A stretch of 64,000 nucleotides of DNA, from positions 558,001-622,000 of the forward strand of contig JALIZF010001888.1 of the NCBI GenBank assembly GCA_029948255.1, given 5' to 3'. Within the stretch, counting starts at the first letter, position 1. Every line of letters starts with the position of its first letter. This DNA comes from Telmatactis stephensoni (Eukaryota; Cnidaria; Anthozoa; Actiniaria; Isophelliidae). Below, piece by piece: positions 23,106-36,200 of the stretch. The translations under genes were made by a program, and so were the position numbers. Below the pieces are notes generated by a model, which worked only from the letters and a program-made list of their open reading frames with translations, had not been told where the DNA came from and did no database searches.

Positions 23106-23953
23106 AGAAAAAAGAGAGAAAGCCGAAAAAAGAAAATAAATAAATTGACATGAAAAGTTTAAACTTGAAACAGGTTACAGTATTGATGACTAGTTTGGAA
23201 TTAGTTCGATCGGTGGTTAATGACACGAATTGTATTTTTAGGAAATTATGAAAGGTTAACTGTACTATGTACTTTAACATGATAAAGATAGCTAAAGACA
23301 TTCGCACATTCGACATTCGTCATATAATGAGTATTTGTAAAACATGTCTACTGTTATAAATTTACTTATATAAAACGGAGGCTCAAAGGAAATGCACTTA
23401 TCAATTATTTATCTTCACTGGCATAGCGCCTTCGTTGTTCAAAAGCTAAAGAATCCAGGAGCAAAACTAGTCTCATCTTCACTTGCGTAACGAAGAAACC
23501 ACGAGTGTTCTTGCAGTCTTTGCATTTAGATATCAAAAGGAAAAGAGAAAACCCTTTTTGATTGATACAGGTCAGTGGGTGTCATATTTTTCTTTTTTTT
23601 ACATTTAAAAGTCCGCATAAAATTAAATTGGTGAACTTAACTTTATCTATAAAAGCAAAACGACACAATTTGTAATATAGTTGAAAATCAGTACGAAGAC
23701 CACGACTACATTACTGAAAGGGACAGCCATTTATAAACGATTTTCTCCTATAAACCAACAATAATATTAACTTTAGTAAGAAAGTACAAACCAAATGGCT
23801 TGACTTGTGCAGAAAAAAATGGATTCAACAAGGCTGCAAAATTCCAACAAACAATTATCAAATTTCCTGGCATGCCTTGCGATACAGAAATTTTCTTGCA
23901 TTGGGCGAGAGAAAACTGATTTATCATTTCTGGCCGTGCAACAACGACAGTTC

Positions 23954-24030
23954 ATATGTAGTAGGAATAACTCTTTTGTTTTGTGTCCCCCAAGGAAATG
24001 AAAACAAAAGAGTTATCCCTACTACATAGG
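23954..24030. mobile_element. Small foldback element
   Basis: ATGTAGTAGGAATAACTCTT pairs with AAGAGTTATCCCTACTACAT around a core containing TTGTGTCCCCCAAGG. It is related by its TTTTGTTTT core to the elements at 6890-6940 and 7444-7576. Copy 1 of the duplicated segment lacks it. Confidence 0.8.
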
Positions 24031-25356
24031 GGCACTCTCTCTCATGTGAACGGGCCCTAACTCAATTGGTGGTTGGTATATCCTACAAACAGTGAATCGC
24101 ATATTATCAGTAACAGTACAGCTGAGAAAGTGCAAAACGATTCACACGATATTTTATTTCCTAGATTCTGACCTTCATAATCTAAGGTTACAAAAATTTC
24201 GGTAAAGAACAATCTAAAACTCGGCTTGAATTTGCAGCATATTTAAGAAATATGCCATTGGGAATTCTTGTCATAGTCGATGGAAAGGGTTTGAACCTTT
24301 TTCAAGCGTAATCGTGTGTAAAAGCTCAAAGGTTTGAACTTCTCTGCATACTGTAAAACTGCATGCCTCATATATTGGACACTTCCATTTCTCACAACGA
24401 AACAAAACGAAAATAAAACACGAAACAACGAAAAAAATGTCCAAATTTACATCGTCAAGAGAAAAATCATATAGTTTGAAAATTAACGCTTAGGTTCCCA
24501 CGATCCAAGATATTGAACACTTGCATTTTTCACAACGAAACAAAACAAAACAAAACCAAAACCAAAACACAACACAACGAAAAAATGTCTAAATTTACGT
24601 TATCAAGAGAAAAATAATATTGCTTAAAAGTAAACGCTTAGGTTCCCACGAAACAAGGGAAGTCTAGCATTGCCTGACGACCCTAAGAAACTCTGGGGCT
24701 ATAAGTTCTATCAATTTAATTATAGATTCAGGTAATGTGGAAGAAAAAGCAATATACAAGAACACAAAAACCCCATCATTTGGCTTTGAATTGCAATTTA
24801 AAATACGAACAAAAAAATTAATAAAGTAGTGAATTAAGTACGGTGTTCTTCTGTCATCAAAAATTGATGCCGGAGATTCATACTCAAAGGCTATCAAAAA
24901 CGTTCTTCCTGAACTTAAGATAATCGTAAGTATAACAGATTTTGTTGTAAGAACGTGATATATATTATATAAGTACAGTAAAACCGAAAAAGTCATTATT
25001 TTTTTAACCAGAGCTAGTGAAGAGTTCAAATAGCATGCGTGCTGTATTACTAATGACTGGAAGCAAAATTGTTAATTAAAATACAAAGTGGAAAAGTCTA
25101 GAACATTATGCAAATTCATTTTTCGCTGTCAACAGTGAAACAAACGAATAATCATGCAAACCACAAACTAGCAATGACAACTAACAACTAACAAACTCAA
25201 ACAACAAACAAACAGACAGACAATTAAGCTAACAAACAACACACAGACGGACAGATGATAGACAAACAGATACACAAACAAACAAACAAACAAACAAACT
25301 AAGTATAAACTCAATCTTCATCTTTTTCAAACTCTTTATAATCAGTCCCTGAAGTC

Positions 25357-26642
25357 ATGCTGCCATGCCTGCATTCAGCTATTTTGACATACCTCAGTCT
25401 CCATGGTAACATCATCTCAAGACACCTGTCCCATGGATACAATACACAGGATCCTTCAGTGCTGACGACCACGTGGATGGCCACGCCCTCACGGGATATT
25501 CCTACAGAAACGTTACAGTTTTTGATCTCCAAAAGTGCTTCAGTACGTGTGTGATGGACTGTAGATGTCTGGCCTATCAGCTGTTTGGTACACGTTGTGA
25601 AGTGATGGACGAGGACAGATACACAGCTCCAAACCAATTTCTGCAAACACCAGGCTATCAGTACTTTGGACTCAAACAGAGGTTTAAGACACAGGTAAGA
25701 CAGTAGCAGAAAAGTGCAAACAAAAAGAATCATTTTTGTCTCAAGGTGAATGACAACCAAACTGAACTAATATTCTCCATTGAAATTATCTAGAACATCG
25801 TTACTGGCTGTGGTGGAACATGCAGAAATGGTTGTTGTCGACACATTTCAGTGTCAAAACGGAGGAACGTGTGTCGAAATAGTGTGAAGACGTTCAAACG
25901 AAAGTTTGCCTGTGACTGTGTTTCAGGATACACTGGCAGAATGTGTGAGACACCCATACGCAGCTGTGCCGAACACGGGAAAGGAATTGTATCTGGTCTC
26001 TACACAATCGTTTTGCCTTCAGATCAGAAAATCGAATGTCTATTGTGATTTTCATTCAGAGTCTGGTGTAGGTGTGGACGTTAATCGAGTCCTTCGCCTT
26101 TGAAAAAAGATTACCATATCAAGACAAACCATTTCTACGAGATTTTCCTGTCAATGACAAAATCCCTAACTGGTCTGATTACCGTATGTCACGCTCCCTT
26201 ATGTTACACATTAGAAGTCACGCAACGCTATGGAGGAGTACTTGCAGGATATGACACAGATGGTTTTCAAAGGCAAGACTATATGAAAGCACGGTTGTCA
26301 GATATGAATATTATGACGTACAAGGGAAGAGACACTTGTGCTAAATTCTGGTACATCAACATACGAGGACAACATTGTTCAAACTGCACAACACATTTCT
26401 TCCAAGATGCGTCGTCCCGTCATCCCTACGTTGACAGTTATTTTGGGAAACGAATTGGTTGCAGCTGGCCGTGCGCATGTGCAGGGAGCATTTATAAAGC
26501 TACAAGCCAGGGGTATAATAGCTGGGATGACAACTTTGGATTCTATTTGATACACAACCCTGCACATCGATGTTCGTCATCGTCTTCTTCTACCACACAA
26601 TGGTGGCTTGGTACATTAGTCTACGACGACGACGACCCCTAG
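25357..26642 (+). pseudogene. PAN/Apple-EGF-fibrinogen-like gene, copy 2, frame-broken
   Basis: Nearly identical to the gene at 16103-17574, with the same exon structure (25357 to about 25694; 25794-26642), donor and acceptor. Against copy 1 it carries eight one-base insertions, at about 25396, 25437, 25850, 25881, 25893, 26036, 26070 and 26249; seven of them add an A. The PAN module from the DHVDGHAL region onward and the last 130 residues (YDTDGFQRQDY to the Asp run) stay open between breaks, yet no single frame joins signal peptide, PAN, EGF and C-terminal parts. Local substitutions are sometimes conservative. It is either a young pseudogene or a functional gene with indel errors in the assembly; reads are needed to decide. 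Confidence 0.75.
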
Positions 26643-26689
26643 GGTCGTCCAAAAATGTTCACTCTGCACATCGATGTTCTTCGTCTTCT

Positions 26690-27525
26690 TCTACCACACA
26701 ATGGTGGCTTGGTACACCAGTCTGAGGTCTTCTTCTATCACACAATGGTGGCTTGGTACACTAGTCTAAGGTCTTCTTCTACCACACAATGGTAGCTTGG
26801 TACACCAGTCTAAGGTCTTCTTCTACCACACAATGGTGGCTTGCTACACTAGTCTAAGGTCTTCTTCTACCACACAATGGTGGCTTGGTACACCAGTCTG
26901 AGGTCTTCTTCTACCACACAATGGTGGCTTGGTACACCGGTCTAAGGTCTTCTTCTACCACACAATGGTGGCTTGGTACACCAGTCTGAGGTCTTCTTCT
27001 ACCACACAATGGTGGCTTGCTACACCAGTCTAAGGTCTTCTTCTACCACACAATGGTGGCTTGGTACATCAGTCTGAGGTCTTCTTCTACCACACAATGG
27101 TGGCTTGGTACACCAGTCTAAGGTCTTCTTCTACCACACAATGGTAGCTTGGTACACCAGTCTAAGGTCTTCTTCTACCACACAATGGTGGCTTGGTACA
27201 CCAGTCTGAGGTCTTCTTCTACCACACAATGGTGGCTTGGTACACCGGTCTAAGGTCTTCTTCTACCACACAATGGTGGCTTGGTACACCAGTCTGAGGT
27301 CTTCTTCTACCACACAATGGTGGCTTGCATTGGTACACCAGTCTAAGGTCTTCTTCTACCACACAATGGTGGCTTGGTACACCAGTCTAAGGTCTTCTTC
27401 TACCACACAATGGTGGCTTGCATTGGTACACCAGTCTAAGGTCTTCTTCTACCACACAATGCTGGCTTGGTACACCAGCCTAAGGATTTCTTCTACCACA
27501 CAATGCTGGCTTGGTACACCAGTCT
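26690..27525. repeat. 44-bp minisatellite, about 19 units (copy 2 array)
   Basis: Same unit as the array at 17595-18145 and placed identically after the stop codon. It is about 50% longer and more variable: GGTAGC, GCTACAC, CACCGG and a five-base CATTG insertion each recur in several units. Shared variants at multiples of 44 bp indicate unit-block duplication after the segment duplicated. Confidence 0.95.
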
Positions 27526-28185
27526 AAGATCACCCACAAGCATTGTTCTTTCGAAGAATATATCATTTAGTTCAGTTTTTTTACCTTTTCCTTCCAATGA
27601 AGGCAGAGGCACCACAACAGCTTTCGCCAATTACTGTGGGCCCTGTAGAGTAGTAGGACAGACCACACACACCGGCAACTTCATGGCCATGGGTGATGGG
27701 AGAAAGGGTTCACCTCATGGACAGGTTTTGCTACATAAGACCAATAAGATAAATATAGTGTCTTTCGAAGAAAATACCGAATGAAGGACAAAAAGATTAA
27801 CAATTTATCTATTGCGTTAAAGGGAACTTTTGATTCGCAAACGGAATGAAAGTCATAATGCGTGATTGGTATTTCTTGTTTGTGGAGAAAATTCAGCTGC
27901 AAAATCTTGGATGTTTGACTATTAAGAAAAAGATGTACTTGCGTATATTGTATCTCAGTGTCAGTGACTGCGAGTCAGTTTGAGTGAATTGATATTAGAA
28001 GAGAAACTCGTGTCAGACGAAAACCCGTCTTGAGTTACTCGTCTAATGGACTATTAGTAGTAAAGAAATTATAGTTTAGATTATATATTGTTCTGTTATT
28101 TAATTATTCTTTTATTAGCATATATATATCTGATTTACTTGTAAGGGTAAAAAGAGCTAATAAAAATGTCTGTCTGTCTGTCTGT

Positions 28186-28440
28186 CTATTCTATTTAATA
28201 GCCGTACCCCCCCCCCCCCCCGTTGAGGACATGGACTTTTGAAAGGCCATGAAGAAATCCATATTTTCATGTGAACCCCTGAAGAATTTGCATCAGTCCC
28301 TGAAGGATTCACAGAAATTAGGTCCACCCCCTGAAGATTTTCATGATTTTTATGTACCCCTGAAGATTTCCAAGCAAAAACAGGGGGGCTGAAGATTTCC
28401 AAGGTTCTCAACAGGGAGGGTACGGCTTTTAAATGGAATA
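28186..28440. mobile_element. Foldback MITE with poly-C end
   Basis: CTATTCTATTTAATAGCCGT and the following C-run pair with GGGAGGGTACGGCTTTTAAA and TGGAATAG at the other end. The core repeats CCCCTGAAGATTT four times. Confidence 0.75.
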
Positions 28441-28887
28441 GCCCAATGTGAAGACGAAACGATTTTTTGTGTCTAAGACGAGCTTCCCATCTGTCAGTTT
28501 GGACGGATGAACTCGTCCTTCACAGGATTCATATCAGGCAAGTTTTCCGTCTAATGGACAGTTCCCGTCCAAGACGGATAAGCCGTAGGTGCATGTTTTT
28601 ATAGGTGTTTAATTTATGTCTGTTTTAGTATAATTGTTACAGCGTAAATCATGAAAAAAGCCATTTAGCCCTGTACTAAAGCTCCCATAAACATCCAATA
28701 TGTTGGATGCCTGTTGTTTGTTTTCTTGTCATTTGTTAGACAAAGTTTGTCCCATTTCATACTTTTCATACAACCGCCAATAACACCAAATAACAATAGC
28801 CAACGGGGTATGCAAACGCACGCAGCATATGGTGAAAAAAGCAATGTTGGAAGTTGTTGGCCAACGTTGGATGTTGTTTGGAGCAAG

Positions 28888-29099
28888 GGAGCGCGGCAGA
28901 ATGTCGTTAGTACGACTTGACCGGGCTTGACCGGGCTTCCTGTGACATGAGTTCCGAAGATAGAGTGTTGGAAGTTACCGGTATTTCGTTCGGCTTTGAG
29001 CACAGGAAACCCGGCTAAACTCGAAGCGGACAAATTACAGGAAGCCCAGTCAAAGTTTGACAAGCGCGCGCGCGTACTAACGACATTCTGCCGTGCTCC
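28888..29099. mobile_element. Foldback MITE
   Basis: Ends GGAGCGCGGCAGAATGTCGT and ACGACATTCTGCCGTGCTCC are near-perfect complements, and the pairing extends to TTAGTAC / GTACTAA. Non-coding. Confidence 0.8.
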
Positions 29100-29317
29100 T
29101 TTGTTTGGAATGTTTGCACAGGGTAAAATGGCTTGCCAAGTAATTATCAGTGTATTCGTGGTGGAAACCACGTTAAATAAATGTTTATTTAAGTGTCCAA
29201 GTCTTCTAGCGCTTGCGCACTAATTGTGGGACACTGTACTCTCACACACACTACCTCTACATTAAGTATTTTGCAAATGATCACTCGACTCGACTTATGT
29301 GATATCACACAACTTTT

Positions 29318-29663
29318 AGGCCCGGTTCACACAACGACATACGTAAGCATAACGACATATGCGCGCGCAGTTTCAACCACAAGCCTTCAACTCGTTATGT
29401 TTGTGCTTATGTTTATGTTTCTTTGGTTCACACTAGCGAAATAAGGACATAAGCATAACATACAAAATGGAGAAGTTTTGTTTTATGCAAAAATCAACAT
29501 GTAAGTTGAGTGTTGTATGTTGAGTATATCGAATGTAGTGGTAGCGAGTGTGAATGAGTCTCAGAGATATTAGCAGTAATGCTACTCTGAATAAAATATT
29601 TGATTTGATTTATTTGCTTATGCTTATGCTTATATGTCTATGTCCATGTTTATACCGGGCCTT
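29318..29663. mobile_element. CATAAG-type foldback MITE carrying a SINE tail
   Basis: Same family as 9345-9509, with ends GGCCCGGTTCACACAACGAC and TATACCGGGCC. Its right arm is interrupted by about 130 bp starting AAAATCAACATGTAAGTTGA, the 3' tail of the SINE family at 19620. It is therefore a SINE-in-MITE nest. Confidence 0.75.
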
Positions 29664-30242
29664 AGCTAATTAAACTAGGTGTTGTTCTATAAGTTATTTA
29701 TTGTTGCTTTAAGTTTTTGCAGTGATTGCGGTTAAGATTAAAAAGCACACCAGCAAAGGATGTTTGTCATCATACTGACTGCACGTGAAAGTAGAAGCCA
29801 TTTCGCGCGGTGGAGTTTTACCGTGTTGTGAACGTGTGCCAGATGAGACTTGGATGACGTTTTGCCGCACGACTGTCACGTGTTTTTTGTGACGTTTCCA
29901 GATTCTATACCGTGACAATATCGTTATTTTCACGGCCCTACAAATTATTGTTAATCAAGGAAAATTTTTATCTGATAATTTGTGGCCGAGATTATAGACC
30001 CCTGTGGGGGGTAGTGTAAGGAAATGCACTACTTGGTATATAGACCGGCGACAACCAACTAAAATAAATCATTCCAAAACAGAACGTCCTTTAAGCTGAT
30101 TTCAGTTCTCAATGCAATTTCTTGCCATACCTAATGCTTCATAATTCCCAGCCAATTGATTTCTCTTAAGTGTTGCTACTAGCAACAAGAGTGTTGACTC
30201 ACCTCAAGGAGAACTATCGGAGTGTTTCAAAACTTGGGCAAA

Positions 30243-33200
30243 ATGGAAGGCGAACTGACTTGTCCAATTTGTCTTGAACTATTCAAACGCCCAGTCGTTC
30301 TTCCTTGTTCACACAATCTCTGTACAAGCTGTGCGAGGAGGTTACTTGAGCCTCGTGGGTCCTCCAAGGCATGGGTTGACTGGGCGGTAAAGAACAGAGA
30401 GAAAAAATATAAATCACATCTTGAGCCTGATGTCAAGTGTCCGTCGTGTCGACAGAAAATCCCCGTAGACCCAAGAGGCGTAGATGCGTTGCCAAGGAAT
30501 CTAATTCTAGAGAATGTCATCGAGAGATTTAAGGAAGAACGGAGGGTTACAGGTGAGAATTGAGGTATTTTAGAAGCTCATAAAATGAAAATAACACTCT
30601 CGGTATCTTTAGAAAATATAATTAAAGTTTTACACACATAAAACACATTTTTGAAAATGAGTATTTGTCTCATTTTGTCATAACTGAATCGTTTTAACAA
30701 GTGACCCGTTACAATGAAACTTTGCATTCCTTGAAATTGCAAATCTATTCAGAGAAAAAAAAAACAATGTCGGCGTACAATATCCATTTTAGAAATTTAT
30801 TTTTAACAGCAATGGAATATTAGTTCCAATTAGTGAAATTTTTCTGTTAATAGCAATTGTGATGCAAAGTAGATAACCCAATGTCGTTAAAAATTAAAAG
30901 GTTTAACATTGAGAATAATTAGGTAAATGAATTTACATTACAAAGAAAGTTATTTTCCTTGGGTTGAACTATTAAAACGTTGAAAATTGAAACTATAAAA
31001 ATGTCACTTAAAATATCAATGATAAAACTTAAAAAAGCTTCTTTTATTCGTTCTTAGCCTCTTTACCTTTTATTGCCTTACTTCACTTTATTCAATTGTT
31101 CCTTCCTCTACGCCTCTGTGAAGCTGGGCCATATATTTCAACTTCGAAACTGAAACTCTCCATTTGTTCTTTTTTCGTAATTTAGAAACACAGAGTGAGG
31201 AACCAATATTGTGTCAGTTCTGCGAAGACTACAAATCTCAAACAGCAACCCGTATGTGCAAAGAATGCACCTTCACATACTGTGGGACATGCTTCGATAC
31301 GTATCATCCCATGAAAGGCCCTTTATCAAGCCACACCATAGGACCACCCGAAAAAAAGTCCTCAAAGTCCAAAGACAACAATGTGACTTGTCCAGAACAC
31401 AATACAGAAAAGGTTGCTCTTTATTGCCACAAATGCGAAAGAGCTGTGTGCTATATGTGCAAGGAGTTTGGAGAACACAAGCAACATCGTGTTGAGCTCT
31501 TGGAGGCTGTTTTTAGGAAGACGAAGGTAACATCTGTTTTCTGTACCTTTAGTAATAATGTATCTCAGCCGGCGGAGAAAAAGAAGTCAATAAATCTGTG
31601 AGAGGTGCTGGTTCTTTGTTTGGTACCAATGAAAACTGCAGTAAGCAGTAGCGTAGCTATCATTACCCACTACTCACGTGCGTACCTCGAAAGCTGGGAA
31701 AATAGACGACTTTCAAAAATGGTGGGTGCATTGTTCATGAGAACGAGGCCAGAAAGGCCTCTAAAATCATCATGGCATCAAATGAGTCTAAGTATATCCT
31801 GTAAAATGCACAGAAGATAGGTATTTCAAAAGGAAGAGGAACACATCGTCTTTGATAGTAATAGAAGTGCCACCACGCTTATTTTTTGGTAACATGGCCT
31901 TTGTGGCCTCATTCTCATGTACTAAGCCGCCATCTTTGAAAGTCGTCTTTACAGTAGTACCTATATTAAGTGGACTCCTTATTAAGCTGACATCTTTTAT
32001 CAAGCGCGCACTAGCTCAGGTCTCAGTAAACATTTCTTCGTATATTTACTGTAAATTGAACCTCTACTTAGCCGACGCCAGACAAGGTCCCAAAGGCGCC
32101 TGCTTAATAGAGGTATGACCACTGTACTAGCAAATTATTGATGAACTGGGGAATCGGATCATTTTCTCTTGTTGGATATGACTTGTCGGTAGCTGTGCGT
32201 ACCTCTGAAAAATCCTGGCCACACCACTCGTAAGATCTTGAATGGTGCGCAGTTATGGTTTTTAGTATATATTTTCATCAACAGCTTGCAATTCAAGTTG
32301 TTTTAGAAATTGAACTCACAACATAGTTGCCACGAATTTGTTGCAGTAGCTTGCTATGTTACACGATCTCAAAATCAAGGAAAAAATGTTGTCCGTAAAA
32401 TTGCGCCATTTGACATCACTTCAAGAAGAAATTGCGATGTAACAGGAGTTATAACTCACGCTGAAGGCAACTCTTAATTTGGTAAGAGTTCCTGATCCCA
32501 AGAGTTGCGTACAGAGCATCAAAACTTCATGATGAAGCACTAACTGTTGGTTTGTTGCAGGATGACTTGACTAAGACTCTAGGTCACTTGATCAAGAACA
32601 ACAACTCAGCACACAAACTCATAGAGTCATTCGAAACCATGTGTGCCGTTGCCAAGGTAATATTCAAAGTTTATAGTATACAGATGAAGGATTGTGAAAA
32701 TGGCATTTGCTTGGTCAAATCCAAGAGATGCAAAGGAAATGCACAACTATTGTCCAGTCCAAATTAACTAAGACGAGCGAGTACAATTGCAAGGGGCATT
32801 GTCAGTGAACAAACGTTTTTCTTTTCAAGCCACAATTTGATCACCTTGTACCATGTGGGCGCTAGACCAGTGCACCGTTGAAATGCAGACAATTGCATGA
32901 TAAATAAACTTGTTGCCCTCTAGTCTATATAACTATAAACACAAATACAATCCTTTGGTGCTAGAGTTCCAGTGTCAAGGTCTGGACGTGAAACCTCCTA
33001 ACCTTGATCGTCTACGTAATTTCATGTTCAGTCAATTGAGCCTTGTCGTTGTAGTATTAGTATCACTTTCCCCAAGCTTAACCGATCTGCCGGCATAGAT
33101 TGCATCCTTGTATAACTTCAGTTAAGTGTGTTTTCTTATTTTACGTAGAAATCGGGAAACGACGTCGAAGCACATGTGAAAAAAGAATGTGATGCCCTTT

Positions 33201-36200
33201 TAGCCATCGTAGAAAAGAAGAAAGCAGAGTTATTGGATAACATCAACTCTGCTTATAACGACAAGTTGAGTGAACTCCACGATACTATCCGCCATTGTGA
33301 CAAGACACTGCAGCAGTCTTTGGGTCTTGTGGAGTTCTCGCAAGAAGCTCTGAAAGAGGATAATCCGGTCACCTTCCTACAGGTAATAGGGGAGCTGTCC
33401 AATCATGCACTTGGAGCACTCCCTTTTACTTATAAGCTTGTCTACGATTAATTATGAGTGAATACCAATTCAATTTCTTTTTTGCAGACATCAAGTGCAC
33501 TTAAAACAAGGTAAAAGAACAACAAAAATGTTCGGACCCACATTTTTTTCTAACTGACTTCACCCAGTAATACACCACAGTCGGAAGGAAACAATGCCAC
33601 AGTCGACAAGTAGAACAAAAAGACATTGTTCAGAGTAATCCACATATTCTTTGTTTTTGTCGTTTTAACAAATCACGAGCTTCGTTCTAACAGCAGTGGA
33701 TGACCCACTTCACCGCACGCTAGCAATGCAAGACAGAAACAAGATATTAAATTGGTCCTAATGCAGAGGGGAAGTCAAAATAGGAATTGTGAAACTTTTG
33801 ATGTAGCGTTCACACAAACATCTGAAATAATCAGAAATTTAAAATTACCAACTCCAGTCTTTTCAAATTAGCACAAAAGGCTCCTCCCTTCATCATGATA
33901 AAGCTTGAGAATACAGAATGTTTAGTGTTTAATGGAGTCTTGCTGGATCCTGTACCACAGGATCGTTAAACTTGACGCGCTTGGAGGATACGAGAAAGCA
34001 TTTAGATGGAGAACGTATCGTAAACACAGGTTTCCTTGTTTAACATCATACAAACTGTCTATAAATAATCTTTTACACCGCTAAGCAGTACGTTATCGTT
34101 GGTTCTACAGCAAAACATACAAGACCTGCGAAACAAAGCTTGTATTATAGCTAATTGTTAGAATTTGTGTTATACAGGATGGGTCTTATGTTAGATGCAG
34201 TCAAAGCATTACCTCCAGTGTCAACTATCATCCCAACATTTGATCACATGGCTGTTGACACATCATGGGAAAGAAAAATGCTGAAGAAGCTAACTTGGCT
34301 GCAAGAACCAGGTATTAATTTTATATGCAGAATTCCGTATGCCAAACAATTTATGACGTTTTCAATGTGCTATAGCGAGTACATTAATTCTAAAGCCCGC
34401 CGCACACGTGAGGAAACTGCGTGAGGAAACTGCCACGCGAGGCACTTAGCTCAGACGATTTCTTGCCGCAGACGTTGCATCTTTGGCTACGCGAGGCCAA
34501 AAACGAGTAAACGAGGTAAACGGGTAAACGAGCACACGATGAGAAAAGTGCCTCGCGTGGTAGTTTACTGACACAGTTTCTCAACGTGTGCGGCGTGCTT
34601 AAAGGGAGACTACTTCATCTTTCAACTAAAAACGTTTCTAATACACAGGCAGCCCGTCATTTGTACCCACTCAATGTAAAGTCAAAAACAGATCTGTTTG
34701 CTTGGTATGGAGTCAACCACACAGTGCCGTAGACGCCTATCATTTGGAAGCCGAAGTGATCAATCCTCCACTTTATCCGGGTGATGAAGAGGAGAACGAT
34801 ATTATACGAGTCAATACGGGAACAAATACCCGCTATGTCGTAGAGTGTAAAAGGTACAACGCCAAAGTCATCGCGCGGGTTAAAGCCTCGAACCGCGCGG
34901 GTGATGGCCCTTTTGGAGATGAGATAATTCTAACAGCTAGCAAAGGTATATTTTTCAAATTTCGTCCAGTTCGTAGCCAAATTCATAGTCCCACTCCAAC
35001 AACAGCAAACAGACAGACATCCAGTCACTCCATAGCCAGATTTCCAAATGATAGCAATAATTAATGACCAACAAACAAGATCTTTGTAGACAGATTTTAA
35101 AGTTTTAACAAGATTCATTTTGCATGATAGAAGATAAGAATGTCTAAAAAAATTTCTACGTACAATATTTTGCAATCATACATATTCTTGTGCAGTTTTC
35201 TTATAAAATGTGTTGGCTTGTCGGACATAGCAACAGTAACTAAGGAGTTGTGGAACCATGAATATTGTTTGATTTCAGTTATTTCTTTGGAAATCAAAAG
35301 ATAAAGAGGTAGCAGCCATGTTGGAGGAAAACACCGGACGCTAATAACTCGGCGGGTGTATCCGCCCGAGTTACAAAATCCGTCCGTCACAAAATATAGA
35401 CGGGTCTCTGCAGCGCATGCTCAGCTGAGTAGGGTCGACAGCCCGCTGAGTGAGCGCTCTGAAAACGAACGTCTTTTTTCTATGAAGTTCAGCCAAGATG
35501 GCTGCTGTGACGTCACATGCAACCATGATCGAATACATATTTTCTTCACATTTTCTTTTAGGTGTTCATTTCAAATTTGATCCATCATCGTCTCCTCATC
35601 GTGAGCTGGCGTTCTCACGTGACTTTACCATGGCCAAACTAACGGGTCAAGTCAGCTCCATCGTGCTAGGTGATGTCACTCTTAGTACAGGCCGCCATTA
35701 CTGGAAAGTTCGCGTTGATCAGTTTTCTGGTGCTAATTATTCAGGGTACATAGCGGTGGGCGTGGCAAGTAAAGCACAGCAAGGAAGGGTCCTGGGTAAG
35801 TTTAATAAACGACGTTTATCTGAAACCCAGCTACAAATAGCGTCCACTTTTCTACCTGGGCGAAGACGAGCTTTGTCTTTTATTCTTAAGCAGGAAAAAT
35901 AGCTATTTCTCCTAAACCATCCCATGCAATTTCCCGCTCTTGCGGATTCTCGACGGATCAGTGGGGAAAAGGTCGGTTAGCAGTTATCTGAAACTTCGAC
36001 GACAAATTTCAAAACAAAAATTCACTCTAAAAAGCATTTTAGATATTAAACTCTTTTGTAATGTCGTATACAGGTGACTATGATGGGTCTTATGCTCTTC
36101 AAATCTTTGAAAACACCACGATGTGGTGTGAAAACACTCACCAACGTCTACAAACCAAACAGAAGACCAAGGAATTCAAAGGCAGCAATATCGCCATATT

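Larger units (their letters stand above)
27531..30242. other. Intergenic region with several foldback elements
   Basis: Between the second minisatellite and the TRIM gene. I recognise only the elements at 28186-28440, 28888-29099 and 29318-29663 and a (TGTC)n tract at 28165-28186. No host exon is supported. The 168-residue minus frame near 28,665-29,171 runs across foldback DNA. Confidence 0.6.

Noticed and set aside
25311..25760. 149-aa minus-strand frame opposite the PAN exon
   Set aside because: Antisense shadow of the duplicated PAN exon; the same shadow exists at 16157-16390 opposite copy 1.
27237..27784. Frames of 96 and 105 aa through the second minisatellite
   Set aside because: Repeat-derived; frame survives only through unit-length variants and has no start context or splice partner.
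28665..29171. 168-aa minus-strand frame
   Set aside because: Runs across a foldback element and its flanks; no domain and reversed copies of the same words.
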